From assembly GCA_937872895.1 (NCBI GenBank), contig CALMUP010000009.1, positions 186,001 to 250,000 of the forward strand: a DNA stretch of 64,000 nucleotides, in the 5' to 3' direction. The translations under genes were made by a program, and so were the position numbers. Shown piece after piece: positions 9,346 through 19,700 of this stretch (the stretch's first letter is position 1; each line of letters begins with the position of its first letter). This DNA is from an uncultured Verrucomicrobiota bacterium. GTDB lineage: Bacteria > Verrucomicrobiota > Kiritimatiellia > CAIVKH01. The notes beneath the pieces were generated by a model. That model searched no databases, was not told the DNA's origin, and saw only the letters and a program-made list of their open reading frames with translations.

Positions 9346-10295
9346 GCAAGGCGGAGACACGGTACGCGATCGGTGTGGATTTCGGTGGAACCTCGGTGAA
9401 AATCGCCCTGGTGGACGACCAGGGTGCGATCCTCAGCGAACAGCGCATCATCACCGAGCACGTGAAGGACCGCAACGAATGGCTGACCAAGGTCTGCTCC
9501 GCCATCGACGCCCTGAAGGGCCCGCGCACCATCGCCGGTGTCGGCGTCGGCGTGCCCGGTTTTGTCGACTACGAACGCGGCTACATCTACGACCTCGCCA
9601 ACGTGCCCGGCTGGGCCGGCGTCCCGCTCGCCGACCTGCTCGAGGAACGGCTGAACGTCCCGGTGCGGATCGACAACGACGTCAATGCGATGGCCGTCGG
9701 GGAATGCACCTTCGGGGCCGGCCGCACCTTCCAGCACGCGGTCTTCGTTACCCTCGGCACCGGCGTGGGCGGCGCGCTGCTGATCAACAACCAGCTCTAC
9801 CGCGGCGCCCACTCCATGGCCGGCGAGATCGGCCACGTCTCGATCGACATGAACGGCCGCGTCTCCCCGCAGGGCAAGGGCGGCGTGGAGCAGTATGTCG
9901 GCAATCGCCGCATCATCGAACGCGCCGTCGAAGCCATCGAACAGGGACGCAAGACCCTGATCCTCGACCTGGTCGGCGGCGACAGGAGCCAGATCACCCC
10001 CAAGGTCGTCAAGGAAGCTGCTGTGAAGGGCGACGCCCTCGCCCTGGAAATCCTTCACTTCATCACCGACTGCCTGGCCACCGCCTTCGCGTCGATCTCC
10101 TACATCCTCCAGCCGCAGGCCTTCATCGTCGGCGGCGGTGTGGCCCAGGATGCCGACCTGCTGTTCCAGTTGCTGCGCCAGCACCTGTCCGAGCGCCTGA
10201 ACCCGCACTTCTTCAAGCGGCTGGAAATCAAACCCGCCGAGCTCGGCAACAACGCCGGCATGATCGGCTGCGCCACCCTCGGCCTCATGGAGTAG
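9342..10295 (+). CDS. ROK-family sugar kinase (glucokinase-like)
   Basis: 317 residues. The N-terminal phosphate-binding loop GVDFGGTSVKIALVDDQG, the catalytic-region IDNDVNAMAVGE and the GTGVGGALLINN segment identify the ROK/hexokinase fold. EIGHVSID carries the family His that usually helps bind zinc. The Cys cluster that normally follows (CxCGxxGC) is replaced by SPQGKGGVEQ, so the structural zinc site looks lost. It probably phosphorylates glucose or a related hexose using ATP. It overlaps the TatD gene by 4 bases and is the last gene of the operon, followed by a GC-rich hairpin. Confidence 0.83.
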   Translation: MSKAETRYAIGVDFGGTSVKIALVDDQGAILSEQRIITEHVKDRNEWLTKVCSAIDALKGPRTIAGVGVGVPGFVDYERGYIYDLANVPGWAGVPLADLLEERLNVPVRIDNDVNAMAVGECTFGAGRTFQHAVFVTLGTGVGGALLINNQLYRGAHSMAGEIGHVSIDMNGRVSPQGKGGVEQYVGNRRIIERAVEAIEQGRKTLILDLVGGDRSQITPKVVKEAAVKGDALALEILHFITDCLATAFASISYILQPQAFIVGGGVAQDADLLFQLLRQHLSERLNPHFFKRLEIKPAELGNNAGMIGCATLGLME

Positions 10296-10296
10296 A

Positions 10297-10313
10297 GCCG
10301 GCTTTACGCCGGC
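10297..10313 (+). terminator. GC-rich hairpin after the ROK gene
   Basis: GCCGGC, TTTAC, GCCGGC forms a 6-bp stem two bases after the ROK stop. A related degenerate copy (GAGCCGGCTTTGTGCC) begins near 10343. There is no U-tract directly after the stem, so it is at best a weak terminator or an RNA-stabilising hairpin between two convergent genes. Confidence 0.35.
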
Positions 10314-10360
10314 CAATGGCGTTTGGCCCTTTCAAGCGACATGAGCCGGCTTTGTGCCAG

Positions 10361-10657
10361 CTACTCGGACGTCACGCCCAGCATGCGCCGGATCTCGTCC
10401 TCCGTACGATCCCGCACCAGCAGGACCTTGTCCCGGCCGGTCTCGCCGCGAACGAGCGACACCCCGCTTTTCGGCAATCCGAGTTCCTTCGCGATGTAGG
10501 CGATCAGGTACGCATTGGCTTTCCCGTCCACCGGCGGGGCCTTGATCGACACCTTCAAGCCCGTTCCGTGCAACCCGGCAATCGCATCCCGCGAGGCCCG
10601 GGGGGTGAGGTGCACGGACAGACATACCCCGTCCTTCGTTGCTTTCAACCAGCTCAT
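10361..10657 (-). CDS. DUF167 (YggU-family) protein
   Basis: 98 residues of the DUF167/YggU fold. The diagnostic features are HLTPRASRDAI near the N-terminus and KVSIKAPPVDGKANAYLIAYIAKEL in the middle, where the A-P-P-V-D-G-K-A-N block is nearly invariant in the family. The biochemical function of the family is unknown. It is convergent with the ROK gene and divergent from the site-2 protease, sharing only about 23 bases of intergenic DNA with the latter. Confidence 0.85.
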   Translation of the reverse strand: MSWLKATKDGVCLSVHLTPRASRDAIAGLHGTGLKVSIKAPPVDGKANAYLIAYIAKELGLPKSGVSLVRGETGRDKVLLVRDRTEDEIRRMLGVTSE

Positions 10658-10671
10658 GCCTGTGGTATACT
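10643..10671 (+). promoter_or_regulatory. Probable promoter of the site-2 protease gene, possibly leaderless
   Basis: TTTCAA (10643-10648), 17-base spacer, then TATACT (10666-10671) with an extended TGG. The -10 box ends only 9 bases before the ATG at 10681. No ribosome-binding sequence can fit between them, which suggests a leaderless or nearly leaderless transcript. The -35 part overlaps the start of the divergent DUF167 gene. Confidence 0.45.
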
Positions 10672-10680
10672 CACCGCGCC

Positions 10681-11304
10681 ATGTTCATCCAAGCCGCCTT
10701 TGACAACCTGCCGTTTTTCATCTCGTGGGTGATGATCATCACCTTCTCGATCTGCATCCACGAGTTCGCCCACGCCCGGATCGCCCTGGCCCTCGGGGAT
10801 GACACGGCTGCGTCCAATGGCCATCTCAGCCTCAACCCATTGGTGCAGATGGGGTGGACCTCGCTGTTGATGCTGGTCCTCATCGGGATCGCCTGGGGGG
10901 CGGTGCCGGTCAATCCGCGGCGCCTCGGTCTTGTCGGCCATGCCAAGGTCGCCTTTGCCGGACCTGCGGCGAACCTGATTCTCTGTATATTATGCTCCGT
11001 CGCGGCGGGTGTCGTCGGGGTCTTCACCTCGTCCACGTTCATCGAAGGGTTCCTGCTGATGGCCGCAATGGCCAACGCCGTCCTGTTCCTGTTCAACCTG
11101 CTGCCGATCCCGATGTTCGACGGTTGGACCGTGCTCGCCCTGTTCGTCCCGGCCTTGGCCCGCATCGATGTCCGGCAGGTTTCCGGCTATTCCTGGATGG
11201 CCCTGATCGTGATCTGGACCACCGGTTTGATGGACAGAATATGGGATGCCGGCGCCCTCGCCAGTCGGATCATCCAGGGTGCGGTGATCGGTATCTTGAT
11301 GTGA
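10681..11304 (+). CDS. Site-2 protease family zinc metalloprotease (M50, Rv1735c/YwhC-like)
   Basis: 207 residues, mostly hydrophobic, with about five membrane helices. The zinc motif HEFAH (residues 27-31) lies in the first helix, and NLLPIPMFDGW supplies the distal Asp of the NPxDG-like motif. The middle NPRRLG and AGPAANLIL segments are typical of the compact S2P group without a PDZ domain. It is predicted to cut substrates inside the membrane; the substrate is unknown. The ATG at 10681 is chosen because upstream in-frame starts would overlap the promoter and the divergent gene. Confidence 0.85.
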   Translation: MFIQAAFDNLPFFISWVMIITFSICIHEFAHARIALALGDDTAASNGHLSLNPLVQMGWTSLLMLVLIGIAWGAVPVNPRRLGLVGHAKVAFAGPAANLILCILCSVAAGVVGVFTSSTFIEGFLLMAAMANAVLFLFNLLPIPMFDGWTVLALFVPALARIDVRQVSGYSWMALIVIWTTGLMDRIWDAGALASRIIQGAVIGILM

Positions 11305-11355
11305 CCGGAGCTGAATCCGTCACGGCGGGGACACTGCGGACATCACCGCGCTCGA

Positions 11356-12633
11356 TCACGCATCCCGTTTCTTCGTGCCCACTGCGTCCACGATCCGATC
11401 GGCCGCAAGCAGGGCGGTGCGGATGGTCTGGTCGAGATGCTTGATCGGGGTGTCCTCTTCCTTGCAGTGCGAAAGCCCTCGCGCGGAATAGGCGAAGAGC
11501 ATCACCGTCGGCATGTGCGGGACCATCTCTGCGGCGTCGTGCAGCGGACCCGACGGCAATACCGGCGCATCGCCGGTGACCTCGACGGCCGCCTTCTTGC
11601 ACAGCGCGATCAGCCGCTTGTCGAACAGGCGCGGCTCGATCCGCCAGATCAAGCTCCACGTGTGTTTCACGTTGTTGTCCTTCGCCGCCTTGGCCGCCGC
11701 CGCCTTGGCCTCCTTGTACATCCTCGCCAGGGTCTTTGCGTTCAAGGCCCGCTGGTCGATCGAGATCTCGCACACCCCCGGCACGGCCGTGACAATGCAC
11801 GGCTCGACCTTTACCACGCCGCAGGTGCAGACCACGTTGGCCTTGGGTTTGCTGTATTTCCGGCCGATCTCCCGCACCGCGAGGGCGAATTGCGCCGCCG
11901 CGAGGAACGCGTCCCGGCGCATCGGGATCGGGGTCGAGCCGGAATGCGCGGCCTGGCCGGTGAAGCGCACCATATGCCGCTCGACGCCGAAGGTGCCGAG
12001 CACCACGCCGGTCGGCTTGTTCATCGCTTCCAGCACCGGACCCTGCTCGATGTGCACCTCGAGGTAGGCCCTGGCCGGGATCTTCTTCAGGTGGGCATGG
12101 GCCTTGTGCATGGTCTTGAGGTCCACGCCGTTTTCCTTCAGCGCGTCGGGCAGCGCGATGCCGGCCCGGTCCTTCAGGTGCTTGACCTCGTCGATCTTCA
12201 ACGAACCGCCGGCCGCGGAGGAACCGAGCAGGCTGCGTCCGAAGCGCGAGCCCTCCTCGTCCGCCCAATCCACCAGCTTGATCGTCGCCGCGGGTTTCCC
12301 CGCCGCCTTCTGCCGCCGCAACACTTCCAGCGCGGTCAGCGTGCCAAGGCACCCGTCGAGCCAGCCGCCGTTGGTCACCGAGTCGAGATGGCCGGCGACC
12401 AGCACGCAGTCCTTGGATTTGCCCGGCAGGGTGACCCATTGGTTGCCGGCGGCATCGACCTCGACTTCGAGCCCCAGCTCCTTTTTCACCTTCTTGCGAA
12501 ACCAGTCGCGCGCCTGCCGGAACACCGGGCCCCACGCCACCCGCTGTGCGCCATCGGAGGTGGAGGTCAGGCGGGCCAGCTCCTTCAGGTCGGCGATCAC
12601 GCGCTTCGAACTCGGCGGCGGCAGTTTGCTCAT
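11356..12633 (-). CDS. M20-family Zn-dependent amidohydrolase (hydantoinase/carbamoylase type)
   Basis: 425 residues. Metal-binding GHLDSVTNGGWLDGCLG, the bridging-Glu segment DEEGSRFG, HIEQGPVLE, HSGSTPIPMRRD and the C-terminal GPLHDAAEM region follow the order seen in N-carbamoyl-L-amino-acid hydrolases and allantoate amidohydrolases. It probably removes a carbamoyl or ureido group from an amino-acid-like substrate in the cytoplasm. The start at 12633 is chosen because GAAAGGGA precedes it at good spacing; a longer frame upstream encodes low-quality sequence. Neighbouring genes give no pathway clue, so the substrate is open. Confidence 0.85.
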   Translation of the reverse strand: MSKLPPPSSKRVIADLKELARLTSTSDGAQRVAWGPVFRQARDWFRKKVKKELGLEVEVDAAGNQWVTLPGKSKDCVLVAGHLDSVTNGGWLDGCLGTLTALEVLRRQKAAGKPAATIKLVDWADEEGSRFGRSLLGSSAAGGSLKIDEVKHLKDRAGIALPDALKENGVDLKTMHKAHAHLKKIPARAYLEVHIEQGPVLEAMNKPTGVVLGTFGVERHMVRFTGQAAHSGSTPIPMRRDAFLAAAQFALAVREIGRKYSKPKANVVCTCGVVKVEPCIVTAVPGVCEISIDQRALNAKTLARMYKEAKAAAAKAAKDNNVKHTWSLIWRIEPRLFDKRLIALCKKAAVEVTGDAPVLPSGPLHDAAEMVPHMPTVMLFAYSARGLSHCKEEDTPIKHLDQTIRTALLAADRIVDAVGTKKRDA

Positions 12634-12713
12634 GCGATGTCCCTTTCTGTTCTGTTGCAAGACTAGCCGCCGCAACGCACACCGGCAATGCCGGAGTTGG
12701 GAGATGGGGGGAG

Positions 12714-12937
12714 GGTGTCGGGTGTCGGACAAGTTGGGGAAGAGGTGTTCAGTGTTCAGGTTTCAGGAGGGAGGGGCTTCCACAGATCGTAATCGTAATC
12801 CTAATCGTACGCTTAATCGCGATTACGATGACGATTAGGATTACGATTACGATCACGATGAAGATACAAGGAGTTCATCTTCCTGAAACCTGAACACCTC
12901 TTCCCCCTTCCTCCCCGACACCCGAAACCCGACACCC
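12714..12937. repeat. Large nested inverted repeat built of 7-base words
   Basis: Fills most of the roughly 310-base gap between the M20 gene and ettA. The left side carries GGTGTCG twice (12714-12727), GTGTTCA twice (12745-12758) and GGTTTCA (12759-12765), all in steps of seven. The right side (12879-12937) is the approximate reverse complement, with CTGAAAC, CTGAACA and CCGACAC-type words. The two arms could pair into a long hairpin whose centre is the 6-base-period element at 12785-12854. The remaining 12634-12713 stretch shows nothing recognisable. Confidence 0.85.
12785..12854. repeat. Perfect 24-bp inverted repeat of 6-base words, centre of the nested element
   Basis: The arms 12785-12808 and 12831-12854 are exact reverse complements. 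Each is a run of 6-base units related to ATCGTA on the left and ATTACG on the right. The 22-base centre holds another perfect palindrome, TAATCGCGATTA (12814-12825). G+C content here is far below that of the surrounding DNA. No reading frame or known transposon end is visible. Confidence 0.9.
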
Positions 12938-12945
12938 ACGCCGCG

Positions 12946-14622
<1,677 letters not shown>

Positions 14623-14646
14623 GGTGGGATCTCCGTAAAACCGCGA

Positions 14647-14674
14647 AATGTAACCGACCCGCGCGATTGGTAAA
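14647..14674 (-). promoter_or_regulatory. Probable promoter of ettA
   Basis: On the minus strand: TTTACC (14674-14669), a 16-base spacer, then TACATT (14652-14647), the same -10 sequence as at ftsH. Transcription would start near 14640, leaving a short leader that contains the GGAG ribosome site. Confidence 0.4.
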
Positions 14675-14724
14675 GGGGAAACAACGGCGAGGACAAGCGG
14701 ATCAAACCCCGGAAAAGAAGGGAT

Positions 14725-14854
14725 AACCACCCGCTTCGCTTGAGGGCACTGAGGTCACAGAGATCAGAAAACATACATCAGGGCTTTGGTTCGTTGTTTA
14801 GTTGGCCTGAACTCCTCCGTGTCCTCTAGTCCCGCTGTTGCGGGACGGGTGGTT
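14725..14854. repeat. Palindromic element with AACCACCCG ends and 9-base internal period
   Basis: Lies in the 325-base gap between the divergent ettA and nfu-like genes. It begins AACCACCCG (14725-14733) and ends CGGGTGGTT (14846-14854), inverted terminal repeats shared with the element at 21246-21332. Inside, GAGGGCACT, GAGGTCACA and GAGATC follow a 9-base step, mirrored by a CTCCGTGTC-type run on the right. A clean small hairpin (GTCCCGC, TGTT, GCGGGAC, 14829-14846) sits at the right end. No coding potential seen. Confidence 0.85.
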
Positions 14855-14947
14855 CCAATTTTTCCCTGAAGCCGCGCCGGAACCATGGGGCAGGGGAACC
14901 CGAACTTCCCGGTTGATAATTCGGGCGGGAACCATAAGGTTATGGCC

Positions 14948-15550
14948 ATGACGACAACTCCTGCGACCTTCAAGATTTCCGGCGAGCTGACCAACGATGC
15001 GAACGTCTGCAAGTTCCATTGCGACCGGCCGATCCTCGACAACTGGACCGTGGTGTTCAACAGCCCGGCCGACTCGCTGGGCTCCCCGCTGATCGACGCG
15101 TTGTTCGCGGTCGAGGGTGTTGCCTCGGTGACCGTGTCCGGCTCGACCATCACCGTGACCAAGTCGATCCCGACCCCGTGGCCGCACTTGGCCGCGGACA
15201 TCGCCAAGGCCATCCGCGGCGGATGCGCGGCGGGCGAGCACCCGGTCGCCCCGGCGGTGGTCGAACGCCTGCAGGCGATGCCGATGGACGATGCCGCCAA
15301 GGCGATCTCCGAGTTGTTCGAGACCCAGATCAATCCCGCACTGGCCTCGCACGGCGGCTTCGTGAAGCTGCTGAAGATCGAGGACCGCGACGTCTACGTC
15401 GAGATGGGCGGCGGCTGCCAGGGCTGCGCCTCGGCCCGCGCGACCATGCGCTACGGCGTCGAGGGCGCGATCCGCAAGGTCGCCCCGCAGGTGCGCAACA
15501 TCATCGACGCCACCGACCACGCTTCCGGCACGAATCCCTATTACTCCTGA
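14948..15550 (+). CDS. NifU/NfuA-like iron-sulfur cluster carrier
   Basis: 200 residues in two parts: an N-terminal scaffold domain of the Nfu type (about 8-90, without its own Cys pair) and a C-terminal NifU domain (about 118-190). The latter has the cluster-binding GGGCQGCA, i.e. CxxC, after INPALASHGGFVKLL. It should carry and hand over a 4Fe-4S cluster between dimer subunits in the cytoplasm. The start at 14948 is chosen for the AAGG eight bases upstream; 14942 is an alternative. The sufS/sufU genes at 35168-36830 would be the matching cluster-building enzymes. It is followed 14 bases later by the carboxypeptidase gene. Confidence 0.85.
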   Translation: MTTTPATFKISGELTNDANVCKFHCDRPILDNWTVVFNSPADSLGSPLIDALFAVEGVASVTVSGSTITVTKSIPTPWPHLAADIAKAIRGGCAAGEHPVAPAVVERLQAMPMDDAAKAISELFETQINPALASHGGFVKLLKIEDRDVYVEMGGGCQGCASARATMRYGVEGAIRKVAPQVRNIIDATDHASGTNPYYS

Positions 15551-15564
15551 ACCCGCATCCCCCT

Positions 15565-16407
15565 ATGAAATCCATCCTGCTCGCCGCCCTGTTCCTCGCC
15601 ACCGGTCTAGCCGCCACCGCCCAGGCCGCCCGGGCCAAGCTCGATCCGATCGCCCGCAATCCCTATGTCAGTGCGATCGTGATCGATGCCGACACCGGCC
15701 AGCCCTTGTTCACCCGCAACGCGGTTGCGCCGGCCTATCCGGCCAGCGTGCTCAAGCTGATGGACCTCTACATCGTGCTCGACCTCGTCCAGCAGGGCCG
15801 GCTCAACCTGTCCGACATGGTCTCGGTCAGCGCCGACGCCTCGAACATGGGCGGCTCGCAGGTGTACCTCAAGGAGGGCGAACTGTTCAGCGTGGATGAC
15901 CTGCTGTACGCGCTGATGATCCAGTCGGCCAACGACGCCGCGGTCGCGCTGGCCGAACACATCGCCGGCAGCCGGGAGGCGTTTGTCGCGATGATGAACG
16001 CCAAGGCCCGCGAACTCGGCATGAGGGACACCACCTTCCATTCCGTCCACGGACTGCCGCCGGCCGAGGGGCAGGGGGTGGATGTCACCACCGCCCGCGA
16101 CCTGGCCATCCTGTGCCGTGCCCTGGTGAAGATGCCCGAGGCCTTGAGATACACCTCCACCTCCGAACGCGGATTCCGCAACGACACCTTCACCATGCAG
16201 ACCCATAACAGCCTGCTCAAGCGGGTGCGCGGGTGCGACGGCCTCAAGACCGGATACTTCAGGGTCGCCGGTTACTCGATCGCCGCCACCGCGCAGCGCG
16301 ACGGGCGCCGGATCATCTGCATCGTGCTGGGCAGCGAGGACAAGCAGACCCGCGACGCCCAGGCCATCCAGCTCATCGAGCAGGGCTTCCTCGACCTCGC
16401 CCGCTGA
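15565..16407 (+). CDS. dacA: D-alanyl-D-alanine carboxypeptidase (S11, PBP5-like)
   Basis: 280 residues with a cleavable signal peptide (about 1-21, ending AQA). All three penicillin-binding motifs are intact: SVLK at 61-64, SAN at 121-123 and KTG at 228-230. It removes the terminal D-Ala from peptidoglycan stem peptides in the periplasm. It lacks the long C-terminal amphipathic domain of E. coli PBP5, so it is a short member without a visible membrane anchor. No ribosome site precedes the ATG, so translation may be coupled to the upstream Nfu gene. Confidence 0.9.
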   Translation: MKSILLAALFLATGLAATAQAARAKLDPIARNPYVSAIVIDADTGQPLFTRNAVAPAYPASVLKLMDLYIVLDLVQQGRLNLSDMVSVSADASNMGGSQVYLKEGELFSVDDLLYALMIQSANDAAVALAEHIAGSREAFVAMMNAKARELGMRDTTFHSVHGLPPAEGQGVDVTTARDLAILCRALVKMPEALRYTSTSERGFRNDTFTMQTHNSLLKRVRGCDGLKTGYFRVAGYSIAATAQRDGRRIICIVLGSEDKQTRDAQAIQLIEQGFLDLAR

Positions 16408-16436
16408 ACGAGAATTCAGGCATTGGAACCGAGGAT

Positions 16437-16563
16437 ACCGCGGATGGTTGCGGATGGCTTCCCGTTGCTTTCCCGCTGGTTTGAACCGAACAGATCGCTC
16501 CATGCTGATGGTCGTGATCGTATGAACTCCTTCCCTGTCTGCGAACTCTGCGCAATCCGCGGT
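16437..16563. repeat. Inverted repeat ACCGCGGAT/ATCCGCGGT with degenerate 9-base words
   Basis: ACCGCGGAT (16437-16445) and ATCCGCGGT (16555-16563) bound a 127-base stretch after dacA. Flanking words such as TGCGGATGG on the left and CTGCGAACT, CTGCGCAAT on the right step by about nine bases, as in the elements at 14725 and 21246, but with a different word. It is less well preserved than those. With the terminator and promoter below, it accounts for most of the 332-base gap. Confidence 0.6.
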
Positions 16564-16616
16564 TAAGCAACTCGGGTTTTCGGGCTGAAGGCGGATTTCC
16601 GTGATGGGAAATGGAG

Positions 16617-16641
16617 ACGCGACGCCCTCGTCGCGTTTTTT
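16617..16641 (+). terminator. Rho-independent terminator downstream of dacA
   Basis: ACGCGACG, CCCT loop, CGTCGCGT (16617-16636) followed directly by a run of T to 16641. The stem is eight perfect base pairs. It would end transcription from the nfu-dacA operon before the SNF2 helicase gene. Confidence 0.85.
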
Positions 16642-16661
16642 CCTTCCCGGTCATTTTCCGC

Positions 16662-16689
16662 GTGACAGCCCGGCCCTGTTTCCTATCAT
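16662..16689 (+). promoter_or_regulatory. Probable promoter of the SNF2 helicase gene
   Basis: GTGACA (16662-16667), 16-base spacer, TATCAT (16684-16689). It lies just after the terminator at 16617-16641 and about 50 bases before the helicase ATG, which fits a separate transcription unit. Confidence 0.45.
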
Positions 16690-16739
16690 CGCCTTTTGTT
16701 TTTCGAGGACAATTCGCGCTCGAGGGCTGTTCGCGGACC

Positions 16740-19700
16740 ATGCAGTTTACCCAGAAATTGCTGATGGATTGGGCGGGGGTGGCGGTTTACCGCGACGCCA
16801 AACTGCTCTACGAGCGGGGCGCGGTCCAGGAGGTCTCGTTTGAAGGCCAGATCCTCGAAGGCACCCTGTCCTTCGGCAACCGTTCCCTGAAAAGCCGCGC
16901 AAAGATCCTCAAGGACGGCACCTGCGAAAACCTCTGTCCCTGCCGCGACAGCACCGAACGCGGCATCATCTGCGCCCACGTCGTCGCCCTCGGCATGGTG
17001 CTGGCCAAGCGTGCCGAGAGCGATGTCAACCGCCGCCAGCAGCAGGTCAAGGAGGAGTCGGTCAAGGCGGCCCGGGTCGCCGAGGTCGATGAGAAATCCT
17101 ACCTGCCCCGCGTGGTGGTGCAGACCTCCTCGCCCGACATCGCCCGCCTCGTGCTGGTCCTCGGCGAAGGGTGGAAGCCGGGCGCGCTGGTCACCCGGGT
17201 GCCGGTGCGCTGCCTGATCCGCCAGCGCAGCGGGGCGATGGTCCCGGTGGACCAGGTGCCGCGCGACAAGCCGGTCGGGCTGAGCAAGGAGGACGATGCC
17301 CTGATGTACGTGCTCGAGGACATCGCGGAGGGGCCGGTACCGGAAAACCTGTCCCTGACCATCAAGGACTTCGCCAATATCCTCAAGCTGAAGGAGGGCC
17401 GCGCGATCAGCCTGCCCGACGGCTCCCCGGCCCGGATCGGCGGCACCCCGCTGGCCTCGATCCTGCACATCGACATGCACCGGAGCAGCGGCGAGCTGAT
17501 CGTCATGGTGCACACCGAGTTGCCGTTCAACGAGACCGGCGAGCCGCCGGTTTACCTCGTGCAGGGCCGCACCGGCTGGATCTACGGCGGCGGCCACTTC
17601 TGGCCGCTCCAGCACGTGCTGCCCGTTCCGTTTCACGATGTGTACAACGGACCGGCGAAGATCCCGCGACCGCACGTGCTGAAGTTCTTCGACCTCGAGA
17701 TGCCGATGATCGAGAAGGAGATCCCGGTCGCCACCGACCTCAACCGCGAATTGTTCTCGGTCGAGCCCGGTGCGCCGAAGTTCCACCTCGAGGTGCGGGG
17801 CAGTCCCGCCTCGCTCGCCGCGACCCTGCGCGCCGATTACCAGGGGGTGCTGGTCGTTGCCGACAAGAAGGAGGGCGCGCCGGTGTTCGCCCATCCGGAT
17901 CCCGACGACGTGATGCGGTTCACCGTGCGCAATCCCGACGCGGAGAAACGCGGCCTGGCCCGGCTCGTCCGCGCCGGCTTCCGCGGCATCGTCGGCGACG
18001 ACCTTTCCCCGATCGTCGGCACCCGCGAGGTCATGAACTTCCTCGGTCGCGAATGGCCCGCGCTGCGCCGCGAAGGCTGGAAGATCGAGCTGCAGGGGCC
18101 GGTGGCGGAGTTCATGGACGAGGTGGACTTCGTGGCCCCGGTGGTGCGGATCCACGAGGAGGACAACGGCTGGTTCGATGTCGGCTTCCAGTTCGAGGAC
18201 GGGCGCGGCGGCAGCCTCGCCCCGCACGATGTCCAGCGGGCGTTGCGCATGGGCGAGGCGTTCATCGAGATCGGTTCGCGGACCTGTTTGCTCGACGCCG
18301 GGGCGATCGAATCGATGCAGGAGGTCTTCGGCGATTGCGCCTCGGGCGAAGCCGACGAGCCGGGGCATTTCCGCCTCTCGTCGATCTACGCCTCCTACGT
18401 CAAGGCGTCGCTCGACGCGCTCGACGGCATCGATGTCGAGGCCACCCCGGAATGGCTCGAGTCGGCGCGCCGCCAGAACCGGGAGATCACCCTCGAGCCC
18501 GTCCACCCGCATCCCAACCTCAACGCCTCGCTGCGCCCCTACCAGCGGGACGGCGTGAGCTGGCTGCGTTTCCTCGAGAAGGGCGGGTACGGTGGTGTGC
18601 TCGCCGACGAGATGGGCCTCGGCAAGACCCTGCAGACCCTGGCCTGGCTGCAGCTCGACCGGGTGGACGAGTCGATCCACCACCTCCCTGCGCTGATCGT
18701 CTGCCCGACCAGCCTGGTCGACAACTGGGCCTCCGAGGCTGCGCGTTTCACCCCCGACCTGCGCGTGCTCACCGTCACCGGAACCGACCGCCACGCCAAG
18801 TGGGCCGGCCTGAGTGAACACGACCTGATCGTCACGTCCTACGCCCTGCTGCGCCGCGACATCGAGCAGTATGCCGCGCAGGCCTTCTCCGTGGTCATCC
18901 TCGACGAAGCCCAGCACATCAAGAACAAGGCCACCCAGAACGCCCTCGCCGCGAAACGCCTGCAGGCGAAGCACCGGCTGGTGCTCACCGGTACGCCGAT
19001 CGAGAACGGCGTGTCCGACTTCTGGTCGATCATGGACTTCCTGATGCCGGGGTACCTCGGTCCGCACGAGACCTTTCGCAAGAACTACGAGCTGCCGATC
19101 GCCCGCAACGATGACATGGCCCAGGCCGCCCAGGCCAAGCTCAAGCGCAAGCTCAGCCCATTCCTGCTGCGGCGCCTCAAGCGCGACGTCGCCACCGACC
19201 TGCCGCCGAAGATCGAGCGCATCGCCTTCTGCGGCCTCTCGACCGACCAGCAGGTCGTCTACAAGACCATGCTCGACGACTCGCGCCGCCGCCTCACCCA
19301 GATGGTGCAGGACCAGGGCTTCAACCGGTCCCGCATGGAGGTGCTGAAGACCCTGTTGCGCTTGCGCCAGGTCTGCTGCCACCTCGCCCTGCTCAAGAAC
19401 GAGGAGCTCAAGCCGGAGAATCCGTCGGCCAAGCTCGACCTGTTCTCCGAGCTGCTCAACGAGGCGATGGACGGCGGGCACCGCGTGCTGGTGTTCAGCC
19501 AGTTCGTCTCGATGCTCACCCTGCTCCGTGCCGACCTCGACGCACGCGGCATCAAGTACTGCTACCTCGACGGCAGCACGCAGGAGCGCATGTCCGTGGT
19601 GCACACCTTCAACAGCGACCGCACCATCCCGATCTTCCTGATCAGCCTCAAGGCCGGCGGCACCGGCCTCAACCTCACCGGCGCGGACATGGTCATCCAT

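Noticed and set aside
12785-12854. CRISPR array
   Set aside because: The repeated units are 6 bases without spacers and are arranged head to head; there are no cas genes.
14829-14846. Rho-independent terminator in the ettA-nfu gap
   Set aside because: The GTCCCGC hairpin is followed by GGGTGG, not a U-tract, and lies between divergent genes where no transcript should end. It is better seen as part of the repeat element.
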